Shown here: positions 43,267-53,038 of the stretch, in pieces
How positions within the stretch are numbered: position 1 is the first letter of the stretch
How the letters are laid out: every line of letters starts with the position of its first letter
Assembly: GCF_009828585.1 (NCBI RefSeq)
Contig: NZ_WSRZ01000008.1
Span: 97,511 to 161,510 of the forward strand
Length of the DNA stretch: 64,000 bases
Origin: Shewanella litoralis
GTDB taxonomy: Bacteria > Pseudomonadota > Gammaproteobacteria > Enterobacterales > Shewanellaceae
Direction: 5' to 3'
Made by a program: the position numbers and the translations under genes
Notes under the pieces: model-generated
The model's input: only the letters and a program-made list of their open reading frames with translations
What the model was told of the DNA's origin: nothing
Databases searched by the model: none

Positions 43267-46200
43267 TTAAGGTTGCTCATCAAGACCGAGTGGCTCAGTA
43301 GGCGCTTTAGGTTGCCACCACCAATTAAAAAAGCGTCGCCATGTGCGTTTTATGTCATCAAGAATGATGTACAAAATCGGCACGAGAATTAATGTCACTA
43401 ACGTTGAAAATAAAATACCAAACGCTAATGAGGTCGCCATTGGGATGACAATTTTAGCCTGTAAGCTCTTTTCCATAATAATCGGCACTAAGCCGACAAA
43501 GGTGGTTAGCGAGGTTAAAATAATCGCCCTAAAGCGATAACACCCTGAGTCGATAGCCGATTGTAATAACGACTTACCTTCTTCTCGTGCGCGGTTAACA
43601 AAGTCGACTAAAATTAACGAGTCGTTTACCACCACCCCAGCCAGCGCCACAATGCCGCATAAACTCAATACGCTCATTGATAACCCCAGCATGAAATGAC
43701 CGAACAAGGCGCCAATCATGCCAAATGGGATCACCGACATAATGATCAACGGTTGAGTGTATGACTTAAGCGGAATGGCCATTAGGGCGTAAATAGTAAA
43801 CATGGCAAAGAAGAACCCCTGAGCCAAGCCTAACATGGCATTTTGCTCATCCAGGCTGCCGCCATCTAATGCCGAAGCCACTTTAGGAAAGCGAGCGGTG
43901 AGTTCAGGTAAAAAATCTTCCTGAATTTCAGCGACCACTTTTGAAGGTTCAACGTTATTTTTATTTACGTTAGCCGTAATAGTGATCGCGCGGCGACCAT
44001 CAACACGGGTAATTGATGCGTATGACTCTCCTAACTCAATCTCGGCCACGGTTGAAAACGGTACCGCAGCGCCTGATGGGGTGCGGATCAGCATGTTTTC
44101 AAGATCGCCAACAGTACGGCGCTGCTCTAATGGGTAGCGCACCATGACTTTCACTTCTTCTTTATTGCGTAAAATACGTTGTGCTTCATAGCCATAAAAA
44201 CCGTAACGTACCTGGCGCGCTAAGTCTGACAGTGTCAGCCCCTGGGCTTCAGCTTCTGGGCGGATATTTAAACGTATTTCATGTGAGCCTGAAGAGAAGT
44301 TATCGGTAATGTCGTACACGCCTTCATAGGTGGCGAGTTTCTCTTTTAGCACGTTGGCGGCGATTGATAATTGTTCTAAATCGCTCGAGGTGAGTCGGAA
44401 TGATAAATCGCCGCCGGCATCGTTGGTGCTGGCGTTGATGTTGAGCTTTTTAACCGACAGTAATTCTGGTAACTGTTTACGCCACTCTTCTGCTATTTCA
44501 ACGCCGTCGACTTCGCGATCTTCCGCTTTGGTGAGCTCAGTAAACACAAAGGCACTACTGCGCGAGCTAAGCTCGATATAGCTGTGTTTCACCATGGCGT
44601 AGCCGTATTCATCTTCAAGTTTGGCGTTCATCTTGTATAACGCATCTTCAACCTGTTGCAGCACTTTTAGGGTATTTTGCTCTGAGCTGCCTTCTTCCAT
44701 TTCAAGTTGTACTTGAATAAAGTCAGATGGAATATCTGGGAAGAATACCCAACGAACCTTGCCGCTTTGCACAAGGGCTATCGACAAAATAAGTACGCCA
44801 ATAAACACCGCAACTACACTGTAACGGCGCCCAATACAGCGCTCTAAAAAGTGACGATAAGTGTGATGAATAAAATGTTGTAGCCATTCGTTGATGGCAA
44901 ATTTAATGCGTGAAAATACATTCGTTGGTGTTTTGCGTTTGTTGATTTTCATGTGGGCTAAATGTGCCGGTAAAATCAGTTTTGATTCAACCAATGAAAA
45001 TGCCAGGCATAAAATCACCACCATGCCGATGGATTTCCAAATGATGCCCATCGGTCCTGACACCATGATCATAGGGATAAACGCTGCAATGGTGGTCAAT
45101 ACCCCAAACGTGGCGGGCATGGCTACTTTTTGTACCCCTTTAACGACATTATCCAACGAGTGGCCGTTTTCTTCTAACTCGGTGTAGGCACTTTCGCCGA
45201 TCACAATGGCATCGTCGACAACTATTCCCAGCACCAGAATAAAGGCAAACAATGTCAGCATGTTAATCGACATATTAAAAGGATCTAGCGGCATTAATAA
45301 CATGGTGCCTAAAAAACACACAGGTAAGCCCATCATGACCCAAAAGGCCAGCTTAAGATCTAAAAATAAGGCTAAAATAATGAACACCAACAAGGCGCCA
45401 TAAAACATGTTCGACAACATCATGTTTAATCGGCCTTGCAAGTAGTGGGTTAAATCTCCCCAGGTGTCTAATTCAATATTATTGGGTAAGGTTTTTTTAC
45501 GTTCGGCGACATACGCTTTGACTTGTGACGAAATATCTAATGCATTTTGATCATCAATACTGGTAATTTCAATCACCGCTGCCGGTTTACCGTTAAAGCG
45601 GGTGTACTCTAAACGCTCTTCAAAGTCGTCATTAATGGTGGCAACTTGTGGCAACATTATGCGGCTACCGTCAGCACGCGTTGCAACAACGATTTGGGCA
45701 AAGTCATCTGCGGTATAAGCCTGACCTTTAGTGCGCAATAAAATATCGCCATCCTCTGCGCGGATTGAACCACCGGGTAAGTCGATAGACGAGTTTTGAA
45801 CCGCTAAAGCCACTTGGGTAAAGGTAATGCCGTACTCGCGCAGTTTATCTTCTGACAGTTCAATACCGATTTCGTAGTCACGTACACCCGTCACTTTAGC
45901 GCGGGTTACCGCAGGTAAATCGGTAATGTCATCACGAATTGCTTTGGCCATTTCTTTCATGTCATGCAGCGTCATGTCACCATAGACCGACACCCAAATG
46001 ACATTATTTTCAGGCTTTATTTGGTAAATATTAGGTTTTTCAATGTTGTCGGGGAAGGTGGCAATGGCATCGACCCGAAGTTTCGCTTCATCAAGCACTT
46101 GTTGTACATCGTAACCATCTTCAACTTCAATGGTCACTGAACCAACGCTGTCACTGGCGACTGATGTGACTTTTTTAATGCCACTAATATCTTGAATCGC

Positions 46201-46419
46201 TTCTTCGATTTTTATGTTAATCCCTTCTTCAATTTCTTGTGGCGCAGCACCAGGGTAGGCCACATTGATATTGATGAGATTAAGCTCAAATGTTGGAAAC
46301 ACTTCTTTATTAATAATCAATGCACTAAATAAACCGCCTATGAGTAACGCGGCCATCAATAAATTAGCCGCCACACTATTGCGGGCAAACCAGGCAATAA
46401 TTCCTTTATTGGTATCCAT
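43267..46419 (-). CDS. RND efflux permease (AcrB/MexB superfamily)
   Basis: A 1050-residue inner-membrane proton antiporter with 12 helices and two large periplasmic loops. The start is NKGIIAWFARNSVAANLLMAALL. The proton relay Asp pair is in ILVLGIVVDDAIVIGESAYTELEENG; the second half has the repeat motif GVVVNDSLILVDFVNRAREEG. The proline-rich end is normal. It belongs to the AcrB-like family; substrates are not known. The adaptor is upstream with two bases between; no TolC-type outer-membrane gene is in the operon, so it probably uses one encoded elsewhere. Confidence 0.92.
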   Translation of the reverse strand: MDTNKGIIAWFARNSVAANLLMAALLIGGLFSALIINKEVFPTFELNLININVAYPGAAPQEIEEGINIKIEEAIQDISGIKKVTSVASDSVGSVTIEVEDGYDVQQVLDEAKLRVDAIATFPDNIEKPNIYQIKPENNVIWVSVYGDMTLHDMKEMAKAIRDDITDLPAVTRAKVTGVRDYEIGIELSEDKLREYGITFTQVALAVQNSSIDLPGGSIRAEDGDILLRTKGQAYTADDFAQIVVATRADGSRIMLPQVATINDDFEERLEYTRFNGKPAAVIEITSIDDQNALDISSQVKAYVAERKKTLPNNIELDTWGDLTHYLQGRLNMMLSNMFYGALLVFIILALFLDLKLAFWVMMGLPVCFLGTMLLMPLDPFNMSINMLTLFAFILVLGIVVDDAIVIGESAYTELEENGHSLDNVVKGVQKVAMPATFGVLTTIAAFIPMIMVSGPMGIIWKSIGMVVILCLAFSLVESKLILPAHLAHMKINKRKTPTNVFSRIKFAINEWLQHFIHHTYRHFLERCIGRRYSVVAVFIGVLILSIALVQSGKVRWVFFPDIPSDFIQVQLEMEEGSSEQNTLKVLQQVEDALYKMNAKLEDEYGYAMVKHSYIELSSRSSAFVFTELTKAEDREVDGVEIAEEWRKQLPELLSVKKLNINASTNDAGGDLSFRLTSSDLEQLSIAANVLKEKLATYEGVYDITDNFSSGSHEIRLNIRPEAEAQGLTLSDLARQVRYGFYGYEAQRILRNKEEVKVMVRYPLEQRRTVGDLENMLIRTPSGAAVPFSTVAEIELGESYASITRVDGRRAITITANVNKNNVEPSKVVAEIQEDFLPELTARFPKVASALDGGSLDEQNAMLGLAQGFFFAMFTIYALMAIPLKSYTQPLIIMSVIPFGMIGALFGHFMLGLSMSVLSLCGIVALAGVVVNDSLILVDFVNRAREEGKSLLQSAIDSGCYRFRAIILTSLTTFVGLVPIIMEKSLQAKIVIPMATSLAFGILFSTLVTLILVPILYIILDDIKRTWRRFFNWWWQPKAPTEPLGLDEQP

Positions 46420-46421
46420 GA

Positions 46422-47621
46422 TTATTCACCTGCCGTTGTAGCAGTTTCAGTCTCAGTGTTAGCAGCAGGCTTTGCTGATTCTTCACCAAGCACTTTTACG
46501 CTTTGACCAGCATTAAGGCTGTTAATGCTGGTGGTCGATACTCGCTCTCCGGCGGTAAAGCTACCCTTGATATACAGGGTATCAACATCTGAGCGGATAA
46601 TATTCACTTGGCGCATATCGATAATATTGTCTTTGTTCACGACAGCCGCTTGGCCATTACGAATCACATGGCGTGGTAGCTTTACCACATCGTCAACTGA
46701 TTTTCCGGTGATGATGGCATTCACAAAGCTGCCGTATTTAAGCGGTAATTGGCCGGTTTTTTTGCTGTTACGCAGGTAAGGGTCATGAATTTCGGCAACG
46801 AGGTATACCATACGGGTTTGCTCGTCAATAACGTTTTCGCTGCGCACAATATTGCCTTGCCAGGTCACTTGTTTACCAGCTAGCAAGGCGGTGAGAGTAA
46901 CAGCGGTTTCTGGATTGTCGACAGACTCTAAATAAGCAAGATCTTCGTTTGTGAGTGGCAGACGGATTTCAGCAATACTGGTATCGTAAAGTTCGCCTAG
47001 GTTAGTGCCCAGTGTAACGTATTGGCCTAAGTCGACATTGCGTGCTTTGATGATGCCGTCAAAGGGTGCACGGATCACGGTACGCTCTAAGTTGCGTTGG
47101 GCGCGTGCTAATGCAGCTTGAGCATATTTGACGTTTGCCTGTTCTTTTTTCAATTGTGGGATCCGCAATCCAAGCTCTGGTGGCAGACCATTACCAAAAT
47201 CTTTAAATTCAACTTTAGCGACTTCACCTCGCGCTTTTTCCTCGTTTAGCGCCGCAGTTGCTTGCGCTACCGAAGCTTCTGCTTGAATGAGGTCTGCTTC
47301 ATAATCTGATGGCTCAATAATGGCCAGTTGTTCGCCTTTTTTAACAACGCCGCCGGCAACAAAATTAGCAGACACGGTCAGTAGACGACCTTGAACCTCG
47401 GTGACTAATTGAGTTTTATATTTGGGGTTCACGACGCCATAGGAAGGTAAGTTAAGTGATAAGGTTTGAGGCGTGACACTTTGCACGTCAATGATGGGTA
47501 CAGTGATGGGTGTATCTTTTTGTTCTGGCGCTTCTTTGGTACTCAATAGCACCATAGCGCCGGCGACAAATACCCCAATAATTAATAATGGTGACAATCT
47601 TCTTAGTATGATTTTTATCAT
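46422..47621 (-). CDS. RND periplasmic adaptor (HlyD/MFP family)
   Basis: A 399-residue membrane-fusion protein. One N-terminal membrane segment (about 8-26, LSPLLIIGVFVAGAMVLLS) without a lipobox; then a beta-barrel, a lipoyl motif (APFDGIIKARNVDLGQYVTLG) and a helical hairpin (AEASVAQATAALNEEKARGEVA); the C-terminus is low complexity (AKPAANTETETATTAGE). It bridges the permease and an outer-membrane channel. It lies first in the two-gene operon. No adjacent regulator gene was seen. Confidence 0.9.
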   Translation of the reverse strand: MIKIILRRLSPLLIIGVFVAGAMVLLSTKEAPEQKDTPITVPIIDVQSVTPQTLSLNLPSYGVVNPKYKTQLVTEVQGRLLTVSANFVAGGVVKKGEQLAIIEPSDYEADLIQAEASVAQATAALNEEKARGEVAKVEFKDFGNGLPPELGLRIPQLKKEQANVKYAQAALARAQRNLERTVIRAPFDGIIKARNVDLGQYVTLGTNLGELYDTSIAEIRLPLTNEDLAYLESVDNPETAVTLTALLAGKQVTWQGNIVRSENVIDEQTRMVYLVAEIHDPYLRNSKKTGQLPLKYGSFVNAIITGKSVDDVVKLPRHVIRNGQAAVVNKDNIIDMRQVNIIRSDVDTLYIKGSFTAGERVSTTSINSLNAGQSVKVLGEESAKPAANTETETATTAGE

Positions 47622-47992
47622 TTCTTTTGCTTATCCATGCTGAAATAATGCTGAAGACAGTTAACTACGTTGGCTAACGTGTTCATTCAGATTCATTTTA
47701 TTACTCATAGCACCTAAATTAACAGAGTCTCAGGTTTATCTAAATAGTTTGATGTAAATAAAATGTTTCAAAGTTTGGTTTTTTACTGATTTTGGGGTTT
47801 ACCTTGCCAAAAGTGACTTTCTGGAGGGAGGGCGCTGTTTGGTTTAGCGGTTTTATATGATGTTATATATTAATAATCAGAAGGTTATGCCTACATCTCT
47901 ACTTGAGTGTTTTTTGTTCACAAATTGACACTTCTTGACATTTTTTTGCCGTATTGCGTTTAGTTAATTGTGTTATATCTCCCTTAGAGCAT
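47622..47992. other. Region upstream of the RND operon
   Basis: About 370 AT-rich bases. It holds the promoter of the adaptor gene; I do not see a clear -10/-35 pair, regulator operator or small gene. The far end carries the srmB terminator. Confidence 0.45.
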
Positions 47993-48026
47993 AAAAAAAG
48001 CGAATTAATCAATAATTCGCTTTTTT
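47993..48026 (-). terminator. Terminator of srmB
   Basis: AAAAAAAGCGAATTA and TAATTCGCTTTTTT pair over a 5-base loop, 30 bases beyond the srmB stop codon. Confidence 0.88.
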
Positions 48027-48035
48027 CGGTGAGTC

Positions 48036-48055
48036 ATACTCAATCAACTTGAAAA
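48036..48055. repeat. Solo half-arm related to the element arms
   Basis: ATACTCAATCAACTTGAAAA lies between the srmB terminator and stop codon. Its body (CAATCAACTTGA) resembles the arms of the short hairpin at 13944-13997. No partner arm is seen nearby, so this could be chance or a remnant. Confidence 0.3.
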
Positions 48056-49276
48056 TTACTTCTTCTTAAACTTCTTCGATTTTACTTTTGCATCTTTCGC
48101 GTTGGCTTTTTTCTTACCTGGCACTTTGGCTTCTTTATGCTTAGGGCGAAGCTCTTCAATCACGCGGCGTTTAAGCGGCAGTTCAATGTAACGCTCAATT
48201 TTAGACACTATACGCATGTCATGTGCTTCAACTAATGAAATTGCCGTTCCTTTGGCACCAGCACGCGCAGTACGACCAATACGGTGTACGTAAGCATCTG
48301 CTGAACGCGGCATATCAAAGTTGATCACATGAGTAATATCGTCAACATCAATACCTCGGGCGGCAACGTCGGTTGCAAGCAACACATTGACTTCGCCTTT
48401 TGAGAATTTACCTAACGCCTGGAAACGTTTTTTCTGTTCCATGTCGCCGCGCATAAAGGCACAAGGAATATTGGCTTTAAGCAGTAAACCTTCAAGGCTG
48501 GCAACGATTTCACGTGTTTTAACAAACACAATGGTACGTTTAACATTTTCTTGGCGCAAAATATGACACAGCAAAGCAAATTTATGGGCATTATCATCTG
48601 CAAGGTGGATCCACTGATGCACTTTGGCTTTTTCGCTGCGCGGTGATTCAACATCAACAACGACAGGGTCGTTTAGTAGTTCACGCGCAAAACGATTAAC
48701 ACCGTTACCTTCAAGCGTTGCAGAAAATAACATGTTTTGCTTACGACCTTGGGCTTCAATCGCAATGGTTTGTACCACTGATGAGAATCCCATATCAAGC
48801 ATACGGTCTGCTTCATCGATGATTAAAATTTCGACTTCAGTTGCATCAAACTTATCTTTGTCCAGGTATTCCATCAATCGCCCTGGCGTGGCGATTAATA
48901 AATCAACGTTATCTTCGAGCGCTTCTTCTTGTGGGCCATAAGGCACCCCACCAGTAATAATCGCAATATTAAGTTCAAGCCCTGTGGCTAAATGGCAAGC
49001 ATAACGATGAATTTGGCTGGCTAATTCACGTGTTGGTGTTAAAACCAAAATGCGTGCCTGGCCTTCAAAGCGGCGAGGAAAGTCGATAAGGTGCTGCAGA
49101 GCTGGCAGTAAAAAACTGGCTGTTTTACCGGTACCGGTTGGCGCACGCGCTAAAATATCCCGCTGATCCATGGCCAATGGAATGGTTTGCTGCTGAATTG
49201 TGGTAGGGGTGTTATGTCCCATGGCCTTGAGTGACTCTAATAAGCTAGGGTCGAGCTGGAAATCTTCAAATTGCAT
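48056..49276 (-). CDS. srmB: ATP-dependent RNA helicase SrmB
   Basis: A 406-residue DEAD-box helicase. Visible are Q-motif and PTTIQQQTIPLA, Walker A APTGTGKT, DEAD (LIIDEADRMLDMG), SAT (LFSATLEG) and the C-terminal HRIGRTARAG with ISLVEAHD. Residues 265-365 match E. coli SrmB; the C-terminal tail is short and Lys-rich (KKKANAKDAKVKSKKFKKK), as in the family. SrmB assists early 50S ribosome assembly. It lies directly after trmN6 on the same strand. Confidence 0.9.
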   Translation of the reverse strand: MQFEDFQLDPSLLESLKAMGHNTPTTIQQQTIPLAMDQRDILARAPTGTGKTASFLLPALQHLIDFPRRFEGQARILVLTPTRELASQIHRYACHLATGLELNIAIITGGVPYGPQEEALEDNVDLLIATPGRLMEYLDKDKFDATEVEILIIDEADRMLDMGFSSVVQTIAIEAQGRKQNMLFSATLEGNGVNRFARELLNDPVVVDVESPRSEKAKVHQWIHLADDNAHKFALLCHILRQENVKRTIVFVKTREIVASLEGLLLKANIPCAFMRGDMEQKKRFQALGKFSKGEVNVLLATDVAARGIDVDDITHVINFDMPRSADAYVHRIGRTARAGAKGTAISLVEAHDMRIVSKIERYIELPLKRRVIEELRPKHKEAKVPGKKKANAKDAKVKSKKFKKK

Positions 49277-49329
49277 GCGCTGGTCTCGCTGAAAAATAGT
49301 TGAGTATTATAACTGACCTAATGAGTAGG

Positions 49330-50076
49330 CTAAAGCTTTAAGTAGAATGGGCGGCATAAATCTATCATCGTTTGGCTGTATCCCGATTGTTTATTGCGGA
49401 TCGCCATTTGCAGGTACTCTGTTTTATGGGAGCTTGGTTGTGTTTGCTGCGCAGTTAAGTCGTGCTGAATAACGAGAATTGAACGATTTGGCGCTTTACC
49501 CTCGGCACTAATAATCTCAAGGTGTTTTGCGACAAATAAACCGTGAGCATTAAGCTGTTGAATAAAACTGGCCAAACTTTGTTGCGGTAAAATAATACTG
49601 GCATTACCTCGAGGGGCTAGCAGCTGGCTAATGGCTTTTTGTAACTCTGCAAACGATAAGGTATTGGTATGCCTTGCATCAGCTCGGGCGCTATTTTTAG
49701 CTTGAGTGCCTTGTTCGAAATAGGGCGGATTGCAGATGATATGATCGAATAAAGGCGCGATGTTTTTATCAAATTGTTTCTGAAAATCTTGAATGGCACC
49801 ATGAAATAATTGCACTTTCTCTGGCCAGGGGCTTTGTTCAATATTATGTTTACAGGCATTGGCTGCGGCTGTGTCTAGCTCGACGGCGGTAATTTTAGTC
49901 TGCTCAAGACTGCGTTGGGCGGCCATTAAACTGAGTAAGCCACTGCCTGCACCAATATCAAGAATATGCAGAGATTGAGTGAGCTCTGCCCACGCCCCAA
50001 GAATAACGGCATCAGTACTGACTGCCATACCACACTGTTCATCATCGATATGGAATTGCTTAAAGGTAAAAGACAT
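49330..50076 (-). CDS. trmN6: tRNA1(Val) (adenine(37)-N6)-methyltransferase
   Basis: A 248-residue class I SAM methyltransferase modifying A37 of tRNA1(Val) (YfiC in E. coli). The SAM motif is in ILDIGAGSGLLSLMAAQRS, the acidic end in VELDTAAANACKHNI, and the N6-adenine catalytic NPPY in DHIICNPPYFEQG. The ATG at 50076 is chosen over a TTG two codons upstream; no strong ribosome site is seen. It is 53 bases upstream of srmB and in the same orientation, whereas in E. coli the two are divergent. Confidence 0.85.
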   Translation of the reverse strand: MSFTFKQFHIDDEQCGMAVSTDAVILGAWAELTQSLHILDIGAGSGLLSLMAAQRSLEQTKITAVELDTAAANACKHNIEQSPWPEKVQLFHGAIQDFQKQFDKNIAPLFDHIICNPPYFEQGTQAKNSARADARHTNTLSFAELQKAISQLLAPRGNASIILPQQSLASFIQQLNAHGLFVAKHLEIISAEGKAPNRSILVIQHDLTAQQTQPSSHKTEYLQMAIRNKQSGYSQTMIDLCRPFYLKL

Positions 50077-50082
50077 AGGCAA

Positions 50083-50556
50083 ACTGTAATTGATTGAGTC
50101 ATGAAATCGTTAACTGAGATCATAATCGCTTTGGCTAATGATGTCGTCGGTTAAATGAGCCATTGCAATTGAGGGTTGAAATTATGTTATACAAAAATGA
50201 CGTAAATATGATGGCTTGGCTATTATGTACACAAGTGTTGACATAATTTCAGCATAAAACGGTTATTTTTATTATTTTTCGGGCCAAAGCTTGTGTGGTC
50301 TGGAGATGTTTGATATTAGTCTGACCGTTTAATGCCAATAAAACTGAGTAAAAAGTCTAAGTTAAGCTATTTTGACAAGGATGTAGCTTCTATAACTGGG
50401 CTTAATGTTCATTTTGGGCATTGTTAAAGCAAATTTTATCATTTAAGAGTGTGTTTTTAACTTTACAAAACTGGATTGGGTTCAGCTCAACAGTAGCTAA
50501 TTATTGCGTAATCAATTAGGTTTGTTAAAAAACATAACAATAAAAAGAGGCTAGTA
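50083..50556. other. Intergenic region upstream of brnQ
   Basis: A 470-base AT-rich gap holding the divergent promoters of trmN6 and brnQ. A TTGACA at 50372-50377 has a TATAAC only 13 bases downstream, which is too close to be a good promoter. I see no attenuator-like leader peptide. Confidence 0.4.
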
Positions 50557-51882
50557 GTGCAAACAACCAAGATGAGTTTTACCGATACGCTAGGGTTAGG
50601 TTTTATGACCTTCGCGTTTTTTTTAGGTGCAGGTAACCTAATTTTCCCACCTTTTGCCGGGATGCTTGCTGGCGAGAACATGTCGTTTGCCATGCTCGGT
50701 TTTTTGATTACCGCGGTGGGGATGCCACTGATTGGTTTAATTGCGGTTGCCAAAGCCAACGGTAAAGTGATGGCGTTATTACCAACCTTTGCCGCTACCG
50801 CTCTAGCGATTGCCATATATATCATTATTGGTCCAGCATTTGCCGCGCCGCGCACTGGGTTAGTGGCGTTTGAAATTGGTGCCAGACCCTTTATAAGCAA
50901 TCCCGACGCAATGATGATGTTAGCGGGTAAAGAATTCAATATCGCGCAGCTTATCTACACATTAGTGTTTTTCTCTATTGTGATGTTTTTGTCGTTATTC
51001 CCTGGCAAGCTGCTGGATAACGTCGGTAAGGTGCTGACACCCATTTTGATTTTGTTATTAGTCAGTTTAGCCAGTTCAGTGATTATTTTACCGGGATTTG
51101 AAGTTAATCAACCGGTTGGTGAATACATCAATAGCCCATTAACCAAAGGGATTATTGAGGGTTATAACACCATGGATACCTTGGCATCGTTGATGTTTGG
51201 TATGTTGATTATTGATTTGCTTCGTAAAAAAGGTGTAAACGATGCAGCCGATCAAACTAAATACCTGGTGCGAGCGGCCTTTATTGCCGCTGGCGGATTA
51301 GCCTTTGTTTATGTGTCACTATTTTATCTTGGCGCATCGGCGGGTGACTTTGCCATTGGCGCTGAAAATGGCGGCCAAATTCTAACAAACTATGTGACTC
51401 ACCATTTTGGCAATATTGGTACGTTAATGTTGTCTACCGTGGTGACGCTAGCGTGTTTAACGACTGCGGTGGGTTTAGTGACGGCATGTGCTGAATTTTT
51501 CAATGAGCTAATGCCAAGTTTGTCGTATAAATTATTGGTTATGTTGTTGAGTGCCATTTGTGCCACGGTAGCGAACGTGGGCTTGTCGCAGTTAATTAGT
51601 ATCAGTATTCCGGTATTGATGACCATCTACCCAGTAGCGATTGCCTTAGTATTAGTGACGTTTTTAACGGAGCGTTTTGCTCGACCAGCATTTTCACATC
51701 GGCTGATTTTAAGTGTGGCGCTATTTTTTGGTATTTTCGACGGTTTACAAACTGCGGGTATGGACATGAGCTTCCTTGATTTTATGCCATTGCATAAAGA
51801 AGGTATGGCGTGGTTGTTGCCTACTGCACTGACCGCAATTGTGTGCTTGTTTCTACCCAACAACCGTGTTGCAGCCGCATAA
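50557..51882 (+). CDS. brnQ: Branched-chain amino acid transporter BrnQ
   Basis: A 441-residue LIVCS-family carrier with about 12 helices, importing leucine, isoleucine and valine with a cation. The start GFMTFAFFLGAGNLIFPPFAG is the typical LIVCS signature; it starts at GTG after AAGAGG. Ends with a terminator. Lrp-type control is possible but unseen. Confidence 0.93.
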   Translation: MQTTKMSFTDTLGLGFMTFAFFLGAGNLIFPPFAGMLAGENMSFAMLGFLITAVGMPLIGLIAVAKANGKVMALLPTFAATALAIAIYIIIGPAFAAPRTGLVAFEIGARPFISNPDAMMMLAGKEFNIAQLIYTLVFFSIVMFLSLFPGKLLDNVGKVLTPILILLLVSLASSVIILPGFEVNQPVGEYINSPLTKGIIEGYNTMDTLASLMFGMLIIDLLRKKGVNDAADQTKYLVRAAFIAAGGLAFVYVSLFYLGASAGDFAIGAENGGQILTNYVTHHFGNIGTLMLSTVVTLACLTTAVGLVTACAEFFNELMPSLSYKLLVMLLSAICATVANVGLSQLISISIPVLMTIYPVAIALVLVTFLTERFARPAFSHRLILSVALFFGIFDGLQTAGMDMSFLDFMPLHKEGMAWLLPTALTAIVCLFLPNNRVAAA

Positions 51883-51943
51883 TGCTAAGTGACCGTTAGG
51901 GGTAAACATTCACCTTAATCAGTGAATAAAGGCAAACAATAAG

Positions 51944-51980
51944 ACGACGTTATGATATTTTATCTAACGTCGTTTTTTTT
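51944..51980 (+). terminator. Terminator of brnQ
   Basis: ACGACGTTA and TAACGTCGT pair over an AT-rich loop, followed by TTTTTTTT. It ends 21 bases before the xerD start. Confidence 0.88.
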
Positions 51981-52000
51981 ATCCCATTAGAGATGTTATT

Positions 52001-52906
52001 TTGGTCAAACCTGCATATCAGCCCAACCCGTTAATCAACCAGTTTTTGGATGATTTATGGTCGACAAAAGGACTAAGTGATAACACCTTGGCTTCATATC
52101 GCACTGACTTGCAGCATGTAGAGCGGTATGTGTTATCGCAAGACAGTGATTTATTATGTGTCAATCAAGGCTTGCTGCGTGATTATTTGAATGCCCGTTT
52201 TGAACAGCAGTTTGCTAAGAGCAGTACCGCTAGATTATTAAGTAGTTTACGACGTTTTTATGGTTACTTATTGGTAAAGCAATTGATTAACCAAGATCCT
52301 ACCGCCTTGATTAAATCACCTAAATTAGCGCGTCAACTCCCCGATTCTTTGTCAGAAGCTCAAATCGACAGCTTACTGGCAGAACCTAATAGTGACGACC
52401 CAATTGAATGCCGTGATAAAGCCATGCTAGAACTGCTTTATGCCACCGGCTTACGGGTAACCGAATTGGTGAGTTTAACCATGGAGCAAATAAGCTTGCG
52501 CCAGGGGCTTGTGAGGGTGGTAGGCAAAGGCGGTAAAGAGCGTTTAGTGCCGTTGGGCGAATTAGCGGTGGCCGAGGTTGAGCAATACATGCGCTTTGCT
52601 CGTGGCGAATTATTAAATATGAAGCAATCTGATGTGGTGTTTCCATCAAGACGTGGGCAAATGATGACCCGGCAAACCTTTTGGCATCGGATTAAGTTAT
52701 ATGCTTCACGCGCTGGAATTTCGTGCCATTTGTCGCCTCATACTTTGCGCCATGCATTTGCGACTCATCTATTGAATCATGGCGCTGACTTGCGTGTAGT
52801 GCAGTTACTGCTCGGCCACAGTGATTTATCAACAACCCAAATTTATACTCACGTGGCTAAAGTGCGCTTGCAGCAGCTGCATAGTCAGCATCATCCCCGC
52901 GGTTAG
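52001..52906 (+). CDS. xerD: Site-specific tyrosine recombinase XerD
   Basis: A 301-residue recombinase resolving chromosome dimers at dif with XerC and FtsK. All catalytic residues are visible: R152, K176, H247, R250 (in SPHTLRHAFATH), H273 (LGHSDLSTT) and the nucleophile Y282. It starts at TTG with a weak ribosome site. The order xerD-dsbC-recJ is the same as in E. coli and identifies XerD rather than XerC. Confidence 0.95.
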   Translation: MVKPAYQPNPLINQFLDDLWSTKGLSDNTLASYRTDLQHVERYVLSQDSDLLCVNQGLLRDYLNARFEQQFAKSSTARLLSSLRRFYGYLLVKQLINQDPTALIKSPKLARQLPDSLSEAQIDSLLAEPNSDDPIECRDKAMLELLYATGLRVTELVSLTMEQISLRQGLVRVVGKGGKERLVPLGELAVAEVEQYMRFARGELLNMKQSDVVFPSRRGQMMTRQTFWHRIKLYASRAGISCHLSPHTLRHAFATHLLNHGADLRVVQLLLGHSDLSTTQIYTHVAKVRLQQLHSQHHPRG

Positions 52907-53038
52907 TTGTGTTTGTGAGGTTTCAAATCCTTACATTTAAGATTTTGAGTATTTGTTGCGTTCATTTAATTAAATCTGTAAGTTTTGCTTACGAAGTCGG
53001 GTCTATACATTTTGAACCCGTGTAAATTAGGAACTATC

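Noticed and set aside
50372-50396. TTGACA and TATAAC upstream of brnQ as a promoter
   Set aside because: Only 13 bases separate the hexamers, too few for a sigma-70 promoter.
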